Of a stretch of DNA of 44,793 nt, positions 30,706-38,089 are shown in pieces. Numbering within the stretch: position 1 is the stretch's first letter; every line of letters starts with the position of its first letter. Source of the DNA: a virus; the IMG/VR virus record IMGVR_UViG_3300032236_001054, positions 1 to 44,793 of that record. One strand, given 5' to 3'. The notes beneath the pieces are model-generated. The model made no database searches, was not told the origin of the DNA, and saw only the letters and a program-made list of their open reading frames with translations. Both the position numbers and the translations under genes were made by a program.

Positions 30706-32084
30706 ACTTTAAATCCTTCAAATGACTTTTTACCAGGTTTCTTTACGTTAGTTGCGGCTTGAGCCACACCAGCATCAACCAAACCATCTTGACCAGATTG
30801 TTCAACATCATATAGTTTCATCTTTGCTCTATCAACACCAATAGTGAATCGTTTGTACATTGTAGGATCATTGTAACGATTCTTCAGTTGCTTCACCATG
30901 ATTTGACCGAGTTCCTGTAGGTCTTCGGACGTAATCAAAGCAAACATTAGGTCAGCGGTAGCGGGCAAACCAAAAGACTCGCTTGTGTCTTCCAGTCCGG
31001 GATCGGAACTTGTAAAGCCTGAACGTGTTGTTTGTGTAGCAGATACAATTGGAACTCCGTATTCAACGGCAAGGCCACGCAATTCTTCTGCAATTGACTT
31101 AACGTAGGTGTAGGAGTTGATGTTTGCTCCGGCTTTAATACGAGAGCTGCAGCATATATTGAGATAATCAATAAAGATAATGTCAGGACGAAATGATTTT
31201 TTAAGATTGAGTTCATTCAATAAAGACCTAAAGTGTGTTGCGGATGCGGATGCAGTTGGGTATTCTTTGATGATAAGTTTACCGGTAGTTTTTGCCTTTA
31301 GTTTTTCAACCTTCTTGTCATACATATCTTTTGGAAGACTTGTCAAATCATCCAACGTAACATTAAGGAGATTTGCATCAATACGTTCGGCAATCTTTTC
31401 TTCAGCCATCTCCATTGTGATGTAAAGAACATTACGACCTTGTGACATAGCACCAGCGGCAACGTGACACATAAAAAGAGATTTACCCACACCAGTACCA
31501 GCCAGAGCAATGTTAAGAGTTTTACCAGGTAACCCACCCTTTGTGATTTTGTTAAAGTAGTCCAAGTCGAACGGAATTCGTTCTTCGTGTCTGTGGTAGA
31601 ATTCATATCGCTCATCGCTGTTCTCCAAATAATCATGACCAACTGACGTATCAAAAGTTACGGCTAAAGCGTCTGATAGTATTTTGGGAATCTGACCTTT
31701 GTCGTGCGTTTTGTCTTTTCCTTCAAGAATAGAAATGCTCCCCAATACTGCCTGGTAGATGGCCTTTTCTTGACAGAATTGCTCGGTTTTGTCAGTAAGC
31801 CATTGTATTTGGGATTTCTCTCCTTTAGTTTTCTCAATTTCTTGGATAGTAGTTTGACACTTTTCCACTTCTGCATCTGAGAGATTTCGCCTTTCTTGGA
31901 TGGCCAATACAAGCGCTTCAGGCGTTGGTGCATTATTGTAAGTTTCTGTGAATGATTTAATCTCATCATAAATTAGTCTTTCTGCTCGGTCGGTGAAGTA
32001 TTCACTCTTTAAGAAAGGAAGAACTTTTCTCAGGTATTCATCTGAGTAAATCAGGTTCTTCAGTATCGTCTGTTCTAGTTTCAT
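30702..32084 (-). CDS. Replicative DNA helicase (DnaB-like, T4 gp41)
   Basis: The 460-aa protein has the DnaB N-terminal helical domain, Walker A AGTGVGKS at 195-202, the TMEMAEEKIAERID stretch, Walker B PDIIFIDYLNI and the late VKQLKNRYNDP motif. It forms the hexamer that unwinds DNA ahead of the polymerase and recruits the primase. Its start overlaps the 108-aa gene by 47 nt. Confidence 0.94.
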   Translation of the reverse strand: MKLEQTILKNLIYSDEYLRKVLPFLKSEYFTDRAERLIYDEIKSFTETYNNAPTPEALVLAIQERRNLSDAEVEKCQTTIQEIEKTKGEKSQIQWLTDKTEQFCQEKAIYQAVLGSISILEGKDKTHDKGQIPKILSDALAVTFDTSVGHDYLENSDERYEFYHRHEERIPFDLDYFNKITKGGLPGKTLNIALAGTGVGKSLFMCHVAAGAMSQGRNVLYITMEMAEEKIAERIDANLLNVTLDDLTSLPKDMYDKKVEKLKAKTTGKLIIKEYPTASASATHFRSLLNELNLKKSFRPDIIFIDYLNICCSSRIKAGANINSYTYVKSIAEELRGLAVEYGVPIVSATQTTRSGFTSSDPGLEDTSESFGLPATADLMFALITSEDLQELGQIMVKQLKNRYNDPTMYKRFTIGVDRAKMKLYDVEQSGQDGLVDAGVAQAATNVKKPGKKSFEGFKV

Positions 32085-32364
32085 CTATAATATCCCCATC
32101 AACATTGTCACTCATCAATTCAACCAACATATCACCAAGATAGTTTTTGAATTTGGCATCATCCATAAGTTTTTTAGGCTTCACGATTGGTGATTCTAAC
32201 ACATCAAAAGCGAAATGTAAATGGGGCCCATCAACTTCTTCCGTTATTTTAACTTTACCATATTTGAACACCACATCTTTGTAACTACCATTCAGTAGTT
32301 TGATGTGGGTTATAGTCTCATCACCCTTAGGATAAATGAAACAGTAATCCACACCTTCTATCAT
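32038..32364 (-). CDS. Hypothetical replication-region protein (108 aa)
   Basis: Small protein with beta strands (GVDYCFIYPKGDETITHIKLLNG, KVKITEEVDGPHLHFAFDV) and an acidic tail. It lies between uvsX and the helicase, overlapping uvsX by 4 nt and the helicase by 47 nt, so expression is coupled with both. T4-like phages carry other small genes in this interval, and a helicase- or recombinase-associated role is likely. I do not recognise the family. Confidence 0.72.
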   Translation of the reverse strand: MIEGVDYCFIYPKGDETITHIKLLNGSYKDVVFKYGKVKITEEVDGPHLHFAFDVLESPIVKPKKLMDDAKFKNYLGDMLVELMSDNVDGDIIDETRTDDTEEPDLLR

Positions 32365-33395
32365 TCTTCTTCCTGCATGATGCTACCGGTAGCAACACCA
32401 TATCGGTTTGTGATATACTCATGGAATGTTTTGTCATTCAAAATTGATTCCCAAAACTCAAATGAGTCGGTATCTTTTTCACGGTATTTCTTTTCTCCAA
32501 CTTCACCAGTTTCAGTATTTACTTTACTGTACCAACCATTACTTGGTTTTACCACGTGTTTGGATTCAAGAGCGATATCCAATAGGCCGCTCCACTTGCT
32601 AATACCACCATCAAAAGATACTGAAACAGGGATTTTAGATTTTTCTTTGACATAACGGGACTTTTCTACATTGATAATAAAGTTGTAACCAGTTATTTCA
32701 GTACCTTCTTTTTCTTGCTGGCGACCAAGAATAAAGATGTTATCGGCAGAGTAATATGAACCTGTACCACCACCAACGATGTCTTTAGGGAACATACCAA
32801 TTTCTTTGTAGGTATGATTTACTACAATCATTGGAATATCTTTCAATGACAAGTGAGGTGTTACCATACGGAACAAACTCTTGACTTGTTTGGCACGTGA
32901 CATATCAGCCACAGATTTACCATCTAATGCATCTTCAACTTCTTTCTTGGATGCCAAGTTACCAATTGAATCAATAACAATGATGAGGTGTTCACCACGT
33001 TCCAATTCAGTCAATTGCTTCATTACGTCAAACTTCAATTGTTCTATATCAGTAAGAGGAGTATGTAGAACACGGTCAGTATCAATACCAAAGGAATCAA
33101 AATAAGATTGAGGAGTACCAAACTCAGAATCATAAAAAAGAAGTGCAGCATCTTCGTATTTGTCCATGTAAGATTTGGCCATCAAAAGTGAGAAAGCAGT
33201 CTTAAAGTGTTTTGATGGACCTGCCCACATTGTAAGACCTGGTGTTAGACCACCATTCAAACTGCCAGATAGTGCAATGTTGACCGCTGGTATTGCCGTT
33301 GGAATCATGTCCTTCTGTGTGAAGAACTTTGATTTGGATAAAATAGCAGAATCTTTAATACTACTATTCTTTTTGATTTTGTCTAATATACTCAT
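32361..33395 (-). CDS. uvsX: UvsX-type RecA-like recombinase (344 aa)
   Basis: Walker A is WAGPSKHFKTAF (GPSKHFKT at 59-66), the unusual form of T4 UvsX (GPSKSFKS) rather than the GPESSGKT of RecA. Walker B is LIIVIDSIGNL, and MIVVNHTYKE follows. It drives strand exchange in recombination-dependent replication, normally with UvsY and UvsW. It sits next to the DNA polymerase gene in the same orientation. Confidence 0.95.
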   Translation of the reverse strand: MSILDKIKKNSSIKDSAILSKSKFFTQKDMIPTAIPAVNIALSGSLNGGLTPGLTMWAGPSKHFKTAFSLLMAKSYMDKYEDAALLFYDSEFGTPQSYFDSFGIDTDRVLHTPLTDIEQLKFDVMKQLTELERGEHLIIVIDSIGNLASKKEVEDALDGKSVADMSRAKQVKSLFRMVTPHLSLKDIPMIVVNHTYKEIGMFPKDIVGGGTGSYYSADNIFILGRQQEKEGTEITGYNFIINVEKSRYVKEKSKIPVSVSFDGGISKWSGLLDIALESKHVVKPSNGWYSKVNTETGEVGEKKYREKDTDSFEFWESILNDKTFHEYITNRYGVATGSIMQEEE

Positions 33396-33403
33396 AGTGT
33401 TCC

Positions 33404-35950
33404 TTAACTAAAAAAATCTTCAAGTGAACTTTGCTTCTCGGTTTTCCAACCGATGCAATCAAGAATTACCTTAATTGGTTCTAGGAAAGTTTTGTCGAAT
33501 TGCGTATCATAATCGATAAATTTGTCAATGTCAAATTCTTTTGGCAATCTTGCCGGATAGGAGATAACCGTATCTTTGAATGGGTTTGGCATTTTAAGAT
33601 AAGAGAACTTAACTTTTTCGCCTTCCTGAATCTTAGGATACTTCTTGGTTAAACCCAATCTTTCCAGATGATGGTTGTATAGAATGGCACCTTTCACATG
33701 AATTGGTGTACCCATTTTATATAGACTTAGTGAATCCGAATACTTTGCAAGTCCATTAAGTCCACGTGGAAAAGATACTTCTTCTGGCGGTAACTTTTTG
33801 AATTCTTCACGGAAATCATGAATGAATTGGTGCATATCATCTTCAGTTTTACCAATCATGATGTAGATAGATTCTTTCATCTTTGTGCGAACTGCCGCAG
33901 GAGTGGAAGACTTAATCATTTCAAGACCCATAACTTTCAGGTCAGGTTCATTATATCGAACACCTTCATTGTCATACACATTCATGATGTAACGTTTCTT
34001 GGCAGTCCAGATACCTTTGTCAGCCAAACCTTCACGTTTCATTTGCATCTTTTGTGCATATGCGTTTACATAAGATGCCAATTCTTGATACGACTTGTCA
34101 ATGAATGGTTGAATCTTCTGTTCGCAAACACGGTCCATGAAATCAATCACTTTAGTCTTTGGAAGTCCAACAGTACCGTCTGCACCATAAACACTATTCA
34201 CCAGGGGGCCAAGTTTCATATAGATTGAATCTGTGTCAGACGCAATCACATAATCCACATCAGAAGTCTTTAGAATCTTGTTCATGTATTCGTTCAGTTT
34301 GTTTTCAATCCAACGAATACTCAATTTCCCAGCAGAAGTAACCCCAAGCGCCATACGCAAATCATAAAAACGGAAGTACTGACTGCCCAAAGCACCATAA
34401 GCACTGTTAAGGGACACTTTTTTAGCCAGTTGCAGATTATTAAATCTAGCGATTCGCTTTTCGATATCATACTTCTTAGTAACGTCTTTTTCATTCTCAT
34501 ACTCCTGCTTTGCAGCCAACATCATCTTCTTGAACTTCTTACGGTCTTCATACATCTCTGCCATCATCTTAGGCAAGAAACCTTGAAAGTCTGTACGGAA
34601 GAATTGACCGTTGGGTGTCATGGTGACCTTATCACCAATATTTGATAAGTTAATTGACTTAGTAAGCAATTTATCAACTGTTACACCTTGTGACAGAATT
34701 TGACGCATATCATCCGTGTAATCTTCTGGTTCAATCAAAGTTTCGGGACTGATATTGTATTGCATCATCAAGTGAGGATACAAACTGTTCAAGTCAAACG
34801 ATGCAACCCATTCATGTAGACCAACTTGGGGGTCTTTAACATATGCACCCTCAAACATACCGTCTTTTTCTTTGTGTTCTTTTGGCGGAACAACAATACC
34901 GTCTTGCATCAGACGGTTATAGGTAAGTGCATCCCACATACGAGTTTGTGCAAACACATCTTCATAGTTGCACTTGGTATCATATGCAAGGGTCAGAGCC
35001 AACTCCAACAACTTTAACTTATCTTCCAGTTTGATAATCAACTCAACGTCTTTGATGTTATATTCAATAAACTTTTGGAAGTTCAAACGATACAAAGCAT
35101 GTAAGTTGTCATATTCATCATAGGACAATTTGTTTTCGCCGATTTCAGCATTAGCAATAGCATCCAAACGATAAGATTCTTGTGACTTACCGTTCGGAGC
35201 ATACCATCGATACAGTTCAATATAGTCAAGTGATGCAACGCCCATCAGGTCATATGCAATCATTGTACGATTGTTAAATGTGGTTTGACGTTCGCCAATT
35301 CTTTTCCATGGCGACAACAGATTTGTGTCAGGTTCACCAAGAATCTTGCGAAAACGATTGACCAAATATGGAATATCGAAAAACTTGGTGTTCCAACCGG
35401 TCAACACATCTGGTGTGTCATTGACCCAATGTTGAATGAATTTCTTGCAGAGAGTCCATTCGTCTTTGCACTTGATGTAAATTTCTTCGCCTTGAACTTT
35501 GTAATCACCGCAACCAAAGACTAATGTCATACCATTGACATATTTCAAACAGATTGCAGTAATTGGTTCGTTGGCCAAATAAGGATCAGGGAAACCATTC
35601 TCAGAACCAACCTCAATATCGATTACGCCGATAGAAATGTTGTCTTGGTCCCAATCAACCATGCCTGTGTGTTGTTCACCGATGAAGGCATATTCATATC
35701 TTGTGTTACCATAGACTTTTGGACCACCAGAAACTCCATCAAACTTCTTGATGTATTCACGGGCTTCTTTGATATCTTCAAACTTCTTTTCCAGAAGTGG
35801 AACACCGTCCAAAGACTTGAGTGTTCCGTTTTTGTGTTGGATGTATAGAGATGGTTGGTAGTCAATACGTTGTTTGACACGTTTACCATTCATAACGCCT
35901 CGGTAAAGAATGGAGTTACCGAAGCATTGTACGTTTGTGTAAAATTTCAT
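33404..35950 (-). CDS. Family B DNA polymerase (T4 gp43)
   Basis: An 848-aa replicative polymerase with a proofreading domain: exo I D-I-E at 111-113, exo II TGWNTKFFDIPYL at about 184-196, exo III with YNIKDVELI near 301. Polymerase motifs are A FDLNSLYP (385-392), B KVSLNSAYG (511-519) and C SDTDS (571-575). The C-terminal SSLEDFFS is a likely sliding-clamp-binding peptide. It starts directly after the Sm-like gene. Confidence 0.97.
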   Translation of the reverse strand: MKFYTNVQCFGNSILYRGVMNGKRVKQRIDYQPSLYIQHKNGTLKSLDGVPLLEKKFEDIKEAREYIKKFDGVSGGPKVYGNTRYEYAFIGEQHTGMVDWDQDNISIGVIDIEVGSENGFPDPYLANEPITAICLKYVNGMTLVFGCGDYKVQGEEIYIKCKDEWTLCKKFIQHWVNDTPDVLTGWNTKFFDIPYLVNRFRKILGEPDTNLLSPWKRIGERQTTFNNRTMIAYDLMGVASLDYIELYRWYAPNGKSQESYRLDAIANAEIGENKLSYDEYDNLHALYRLNFQKFIEYNIKDVELIIKLEDKLKLLELALTLAYDTKCNYEDVFAQTRMWDALTYNRLMQDGIVVPPKEHKEKDGMFEGAYVKDPQVGLHEWVASFDLNSLYPHLMMQYNISPETLIEPEDYTDDMRQILSQGVTVDKLLTKSINLSNIGDKVTMTPNGQFFRTDFQGFLPKMMAEMYEDRKKFKKMMLAAKQEYENEKDVTKKYDIEKRIARFNNLQLAKKVSLNSAYGALGSQYFRFYDLRMALGVTSAGKLSIRWIENKLNEYMNKILKTSDVDYVIASDTDSIYMKLGPLVNSVYGADGTVGLPKTKVIDFMDRVCEQKIQPFIDKSYQELASYVNAYAQKMQMKREGLADKGIWTAKKRYIMNVYDNEGVRYNEPDLKVMGLEMIKSSTPAAVRTKMKESIYIMIGKTEDDMHQFIHDFREEFKKLPPEEVSFPRGLNGLAKYSDSLSLYKMGTPIHVKGAILYNHHLERLGLTKKYPKIQEGEKVKFSYLKMPNPFKDTVISYPARLPKEFDIDKFIDYDTQFDKTFLEPIKVILDCIGWKTEKQSSLEDFFS

Positions 35951-36255
35951 TAGACAATCAATTGTTTATTAGGAAGAACGATGCCGGCACCAAAAACTTG
36001 TTTGTAGTTGGTGATAAAATCTTCGGCAGGCGTATAATAATACACAATGTGTTTCTTTGCAAGCGTTATCTTAGCATTTTTTTCTTGTGGTGCATGGAGT
36101 GGGAATGGTGCGAAACCAACATTTGGTTGACCGTCACGACCACGGACAACAGCAATTCCCACAGGATTTTCTAGTACAAACTCGGTTTCAGATTCGGATT
36201 CAACCTCGGCAAGAACATCTTCACCGGTAATAAGTTTTAGTGCAATAATTTCCAT
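35950..36255 (-). CDS. Sm-like small protein upstream of DNA polymerase (101 aa)
   Basis: Beta-rich: EIIALKLITGEDVLAEVE and EFVLENPVGIAVVRG, the layout of Sm/LSm-type domains that I recall in a conserved gene next to the polymerase in T4-like cyanophages. An RNA-binding role is possible. Its stop (TAG/TGA region) abuts the polymerase ATG with a 1-nt overlap. It is the first gene on the minus strand, divergent from the plus-strand module. Confidence 0.72.
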   Translation of the reverse strand: MEIIALKLITGEDVLAEVESESETEFVLENPVGIAVVRGRDGQPNVGFAPFPLHAPQEKNAKITLAKKHIVYYYTPAEDFITNYKQVFGAGIVLPNKQLIV

Positions 36256-36270
36256 AACAAACCTTTTCTG

Positions 36271-36278
36271 TATAAATA
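36271..36278 (+). promoter_or_regulatory. T4-type late promoter box TATAAATA for the plus-strand module
   Basis: Exact TATAAATA on the plus strand, 92 nt upstream of ATG 36371. It is the best promoter candidate for the four plus-strand genes. The rest of the 36256-36370 gap contains the hairpin at 36310-36326 and an AAGGA before the ATG. Confidence 0.7.
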
Positions 36279-36309
36279 ATGTGGTAAGCGATTATATATG
36301 AATTTGTCT

Positions 36310-36326
36310 GAATGGTCAAGCCATTC
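36310..36326 (+). promoter_or_regulatory. Leader hairpin
   Basis: GAATGG-TCAAG-CCATTC, a perfect 6-bp inverted repeat in the untranslated leader of the plus-strand module, 45 nt before its first ATG. It could stabilise or regulate the mRNA. Confidence 0.45.
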
Positions 36327-36370
36327 GTGTTATCTTTGCCATTTATTATAAAAATAACAAAGGAACTGAG

Positions 36371-38089
36371 ATGAATTTAAGAAAACTGCTTGCGGCCGGC
36401 ATACTATCAGCGTTAAGTATTGTCTCTGTCGCCCAATCCGATCCCACCCTAATCAATCAATCTTCTAGTTTAACTGGTGGCACATACAGTTCCAGTTCTC
36501 TGGTTGACACAAATAGTACATCAAACAGTCTTAGCACTGTCAACAGTAACAACAACAATGTTAGTACTAGCAATGCTACTAGCACCAGTACGGTAAACAG
36601 TACCAGTACAAATAATAATAATAGCGTTTCTACATCTACCGCAACTGCTGTGAACACCAACAATAACATTCAAAGCGGTACTGTAACAAATAATAACAAC
36701 AATGTCAATACTGGCACAATGACTTATAATAACAATAACGTCAACTCCGGTACAATGACATACAATAACAACAATGTTAATACATCAAGTTCAACAAGTT
36801 CCGCAACAAACGTTAATACAAACTATAACGTTAATCCCGGTACAATGACTTATAACAATACCAATGCTAGTACCAGCAGTTCAACCAATAGTAACACTAA
36901 CGTTAATACAAATAACAATATCAATAGTGGTACTATGACATATAACAATAACAATGCTACCACAAGTAGTTCAAGTAACACCAATGTTAACACAAACAAC
37001 AACGTTAACACTGGTACCATGACCTACAATAACAATAACGTTAATGCTTCAACAAGTTCTGCAACCAATGTCAACACAAATAACAATGTGAACAGTGGTA
37101 CAATGAACTACAACAATAACAACGTTAATGCTTCAACAAGTTCTAGCACAAATGTCAATACCAACAATAACGTAAACTCTGGTACAATGACATACAATAA
37201 TAACAATGCTAGTACAAGTACCGCCACAAATACAAACGTTAATACTAATAATAACGTGAATTCTGGCACCATGAATTATAACAATAACAATGTTAATGCA
37301 TCTACCAGCACTGCTACAAACACTAATGTTAACACCAATAATAATGTGAATAGTGGCACTATGACATACAATAACAATAATGTCAATGCTAGTACCGTTA
37401 ACAGTACAAATACTAACAATAGTGTCAGCACCAACACCAATGCTAATACCAATGTTAATACTAATACAAGCACCAGCAACAATGTTAACCAAAACATTCA
37501 AAGCGGTAGCATGACCAACAATAACAACAATGTTTCAACTTCTACTGCCACAAATAACAATAACAACGTTAACCAAAGCACAAGTTCAAACAATAACGTC
37601 AATCAAAACATCCAAAGTGGTACATTGACTAACAACAACAATAACAACAGCACAATTACACAGAAAGTTGTTCAACCTCCACCAACAGCAGCAAGTCCTG
37701 CTATGATGAGTGGTGGTAATGCTGACCTATGTACAACAGGTACTTCTAGTGCAGTTCAAACACAAATCTTTGGTGTAAGTAGTGGTGGTACAAACCGTGA
37801 TATGAATTGCGAACGTTTGAAACTATCCAAAACACTTTATGATATGGGTATGAAGGTTGCTGCTGTTGCTACAATGTGTCAAGACCGCCGTGTATTTGAC
37901 GCTATGATGGCAGCAGGAACACCTTGCCCCTATGAAGGTAAAATCGGTGAAGCCGCTAAACAGGCATGGGAAGAAAACGAAGATAAATTACCTAAAATGG
38001 AAGAAGTGGTAAAAGACAATGACTATTACAAAAATATTGGCGTCGGTAGTTTGCTGGGCTTTGTTGCTTACCGCATCTTCAACCACTAA
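36371..38089 (+). CDS. Secreted Asn/Thr/Ser-rich repeat protein (572 aa)
   Basis: AAGGA precedes ATG 36371. A Sec signal peptide (about residues 1-21, ending VAQS) is followed by about 400 residues of near-pure Asn, Thr, Ser, Val and Gly with about nine copies of a GTM[TN]YNN unit spaced by NVN/NAST runs. From about residue 440 the sequence becomes ordinary: DLCTTGTSSAVQTQIFGVSS, DMNCERLKLSKTLYDMGMKV, MCQDRRVFDAMMAAGTPCPYEG and a final hydrophobic helix. This C-terminal part, with six cysteines, resembles conserved phage proteins I recall. Likely exported to the periplasm or surface. Function unknown. Confidence 0.8.
   Translation: MNLRKLLAAGILSALSIVSVAQSDPTLINQSSSLTGGTYSSSSLVDTNSTSNSLSTVNSNNNNVSTSNATSTSTVNSTSTNNNNSVSTSTATAVNTNNNIQSGTVTNNNNNVNTGTMTYNNNNVNSGTMTYNNNNVNTSSSTSSATNVNTNYNVNPGTMTYNNTNASTSSSTNSNTNVNTNNNINSGTMTYNNNNATTSSSSNTNVNTNNNVNTGTMTYNNNNVNASTSSATNVNTNNNVNSGTMNYNNNNVNASTSSSTNVNTNNNVNSGTMTYNNNNASTSTATNTNVNTNNNVNSGTMNYNNNNVNASTSTATNTNVNTNNNVNSGTMTYNNNNVNASTVNSTNTNNSVSTNTNANTNVNTNTSTSNNVNQNIQSGSMTNNNNNVSTSTATNNNNNVNQSTSSNNNVNQNIQSGTLTNNNNNNSTITQKVVQPPPTAASPAMMSGGNADLCTTGTSSAVQTQIFGVSSGGTNRDMNCERLKLSKTLYDMGMKVAAVATMCQDRRVFDAMMAAGTPCPYEGKIGEAAKQAWEENEDKLPKMEEVVKDNDYYKNIGVGSLLGFVAYRIFNH
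36700..37410 (+). repeat. Degenerate in-frame tandem repeats in the secreted protein gene
   Basis: About nine copies of a motif coding for N-x-GTM[TN]YNN, separated by runs of AAY/ACN/AGY codons. Codon-level variation between copies (AAT/AAC mixtures) shows the repeats are old rather than recently duplicated. Confidence 0.7.

Noticed and set aside
36457-37501. Antisense hydrophobic frames opposite the Asn-rich repeat gene
   Set aside because: They are what low-complexity AAY/ACN codons produce in reverse; no ribosome-binding site or separate evidence.
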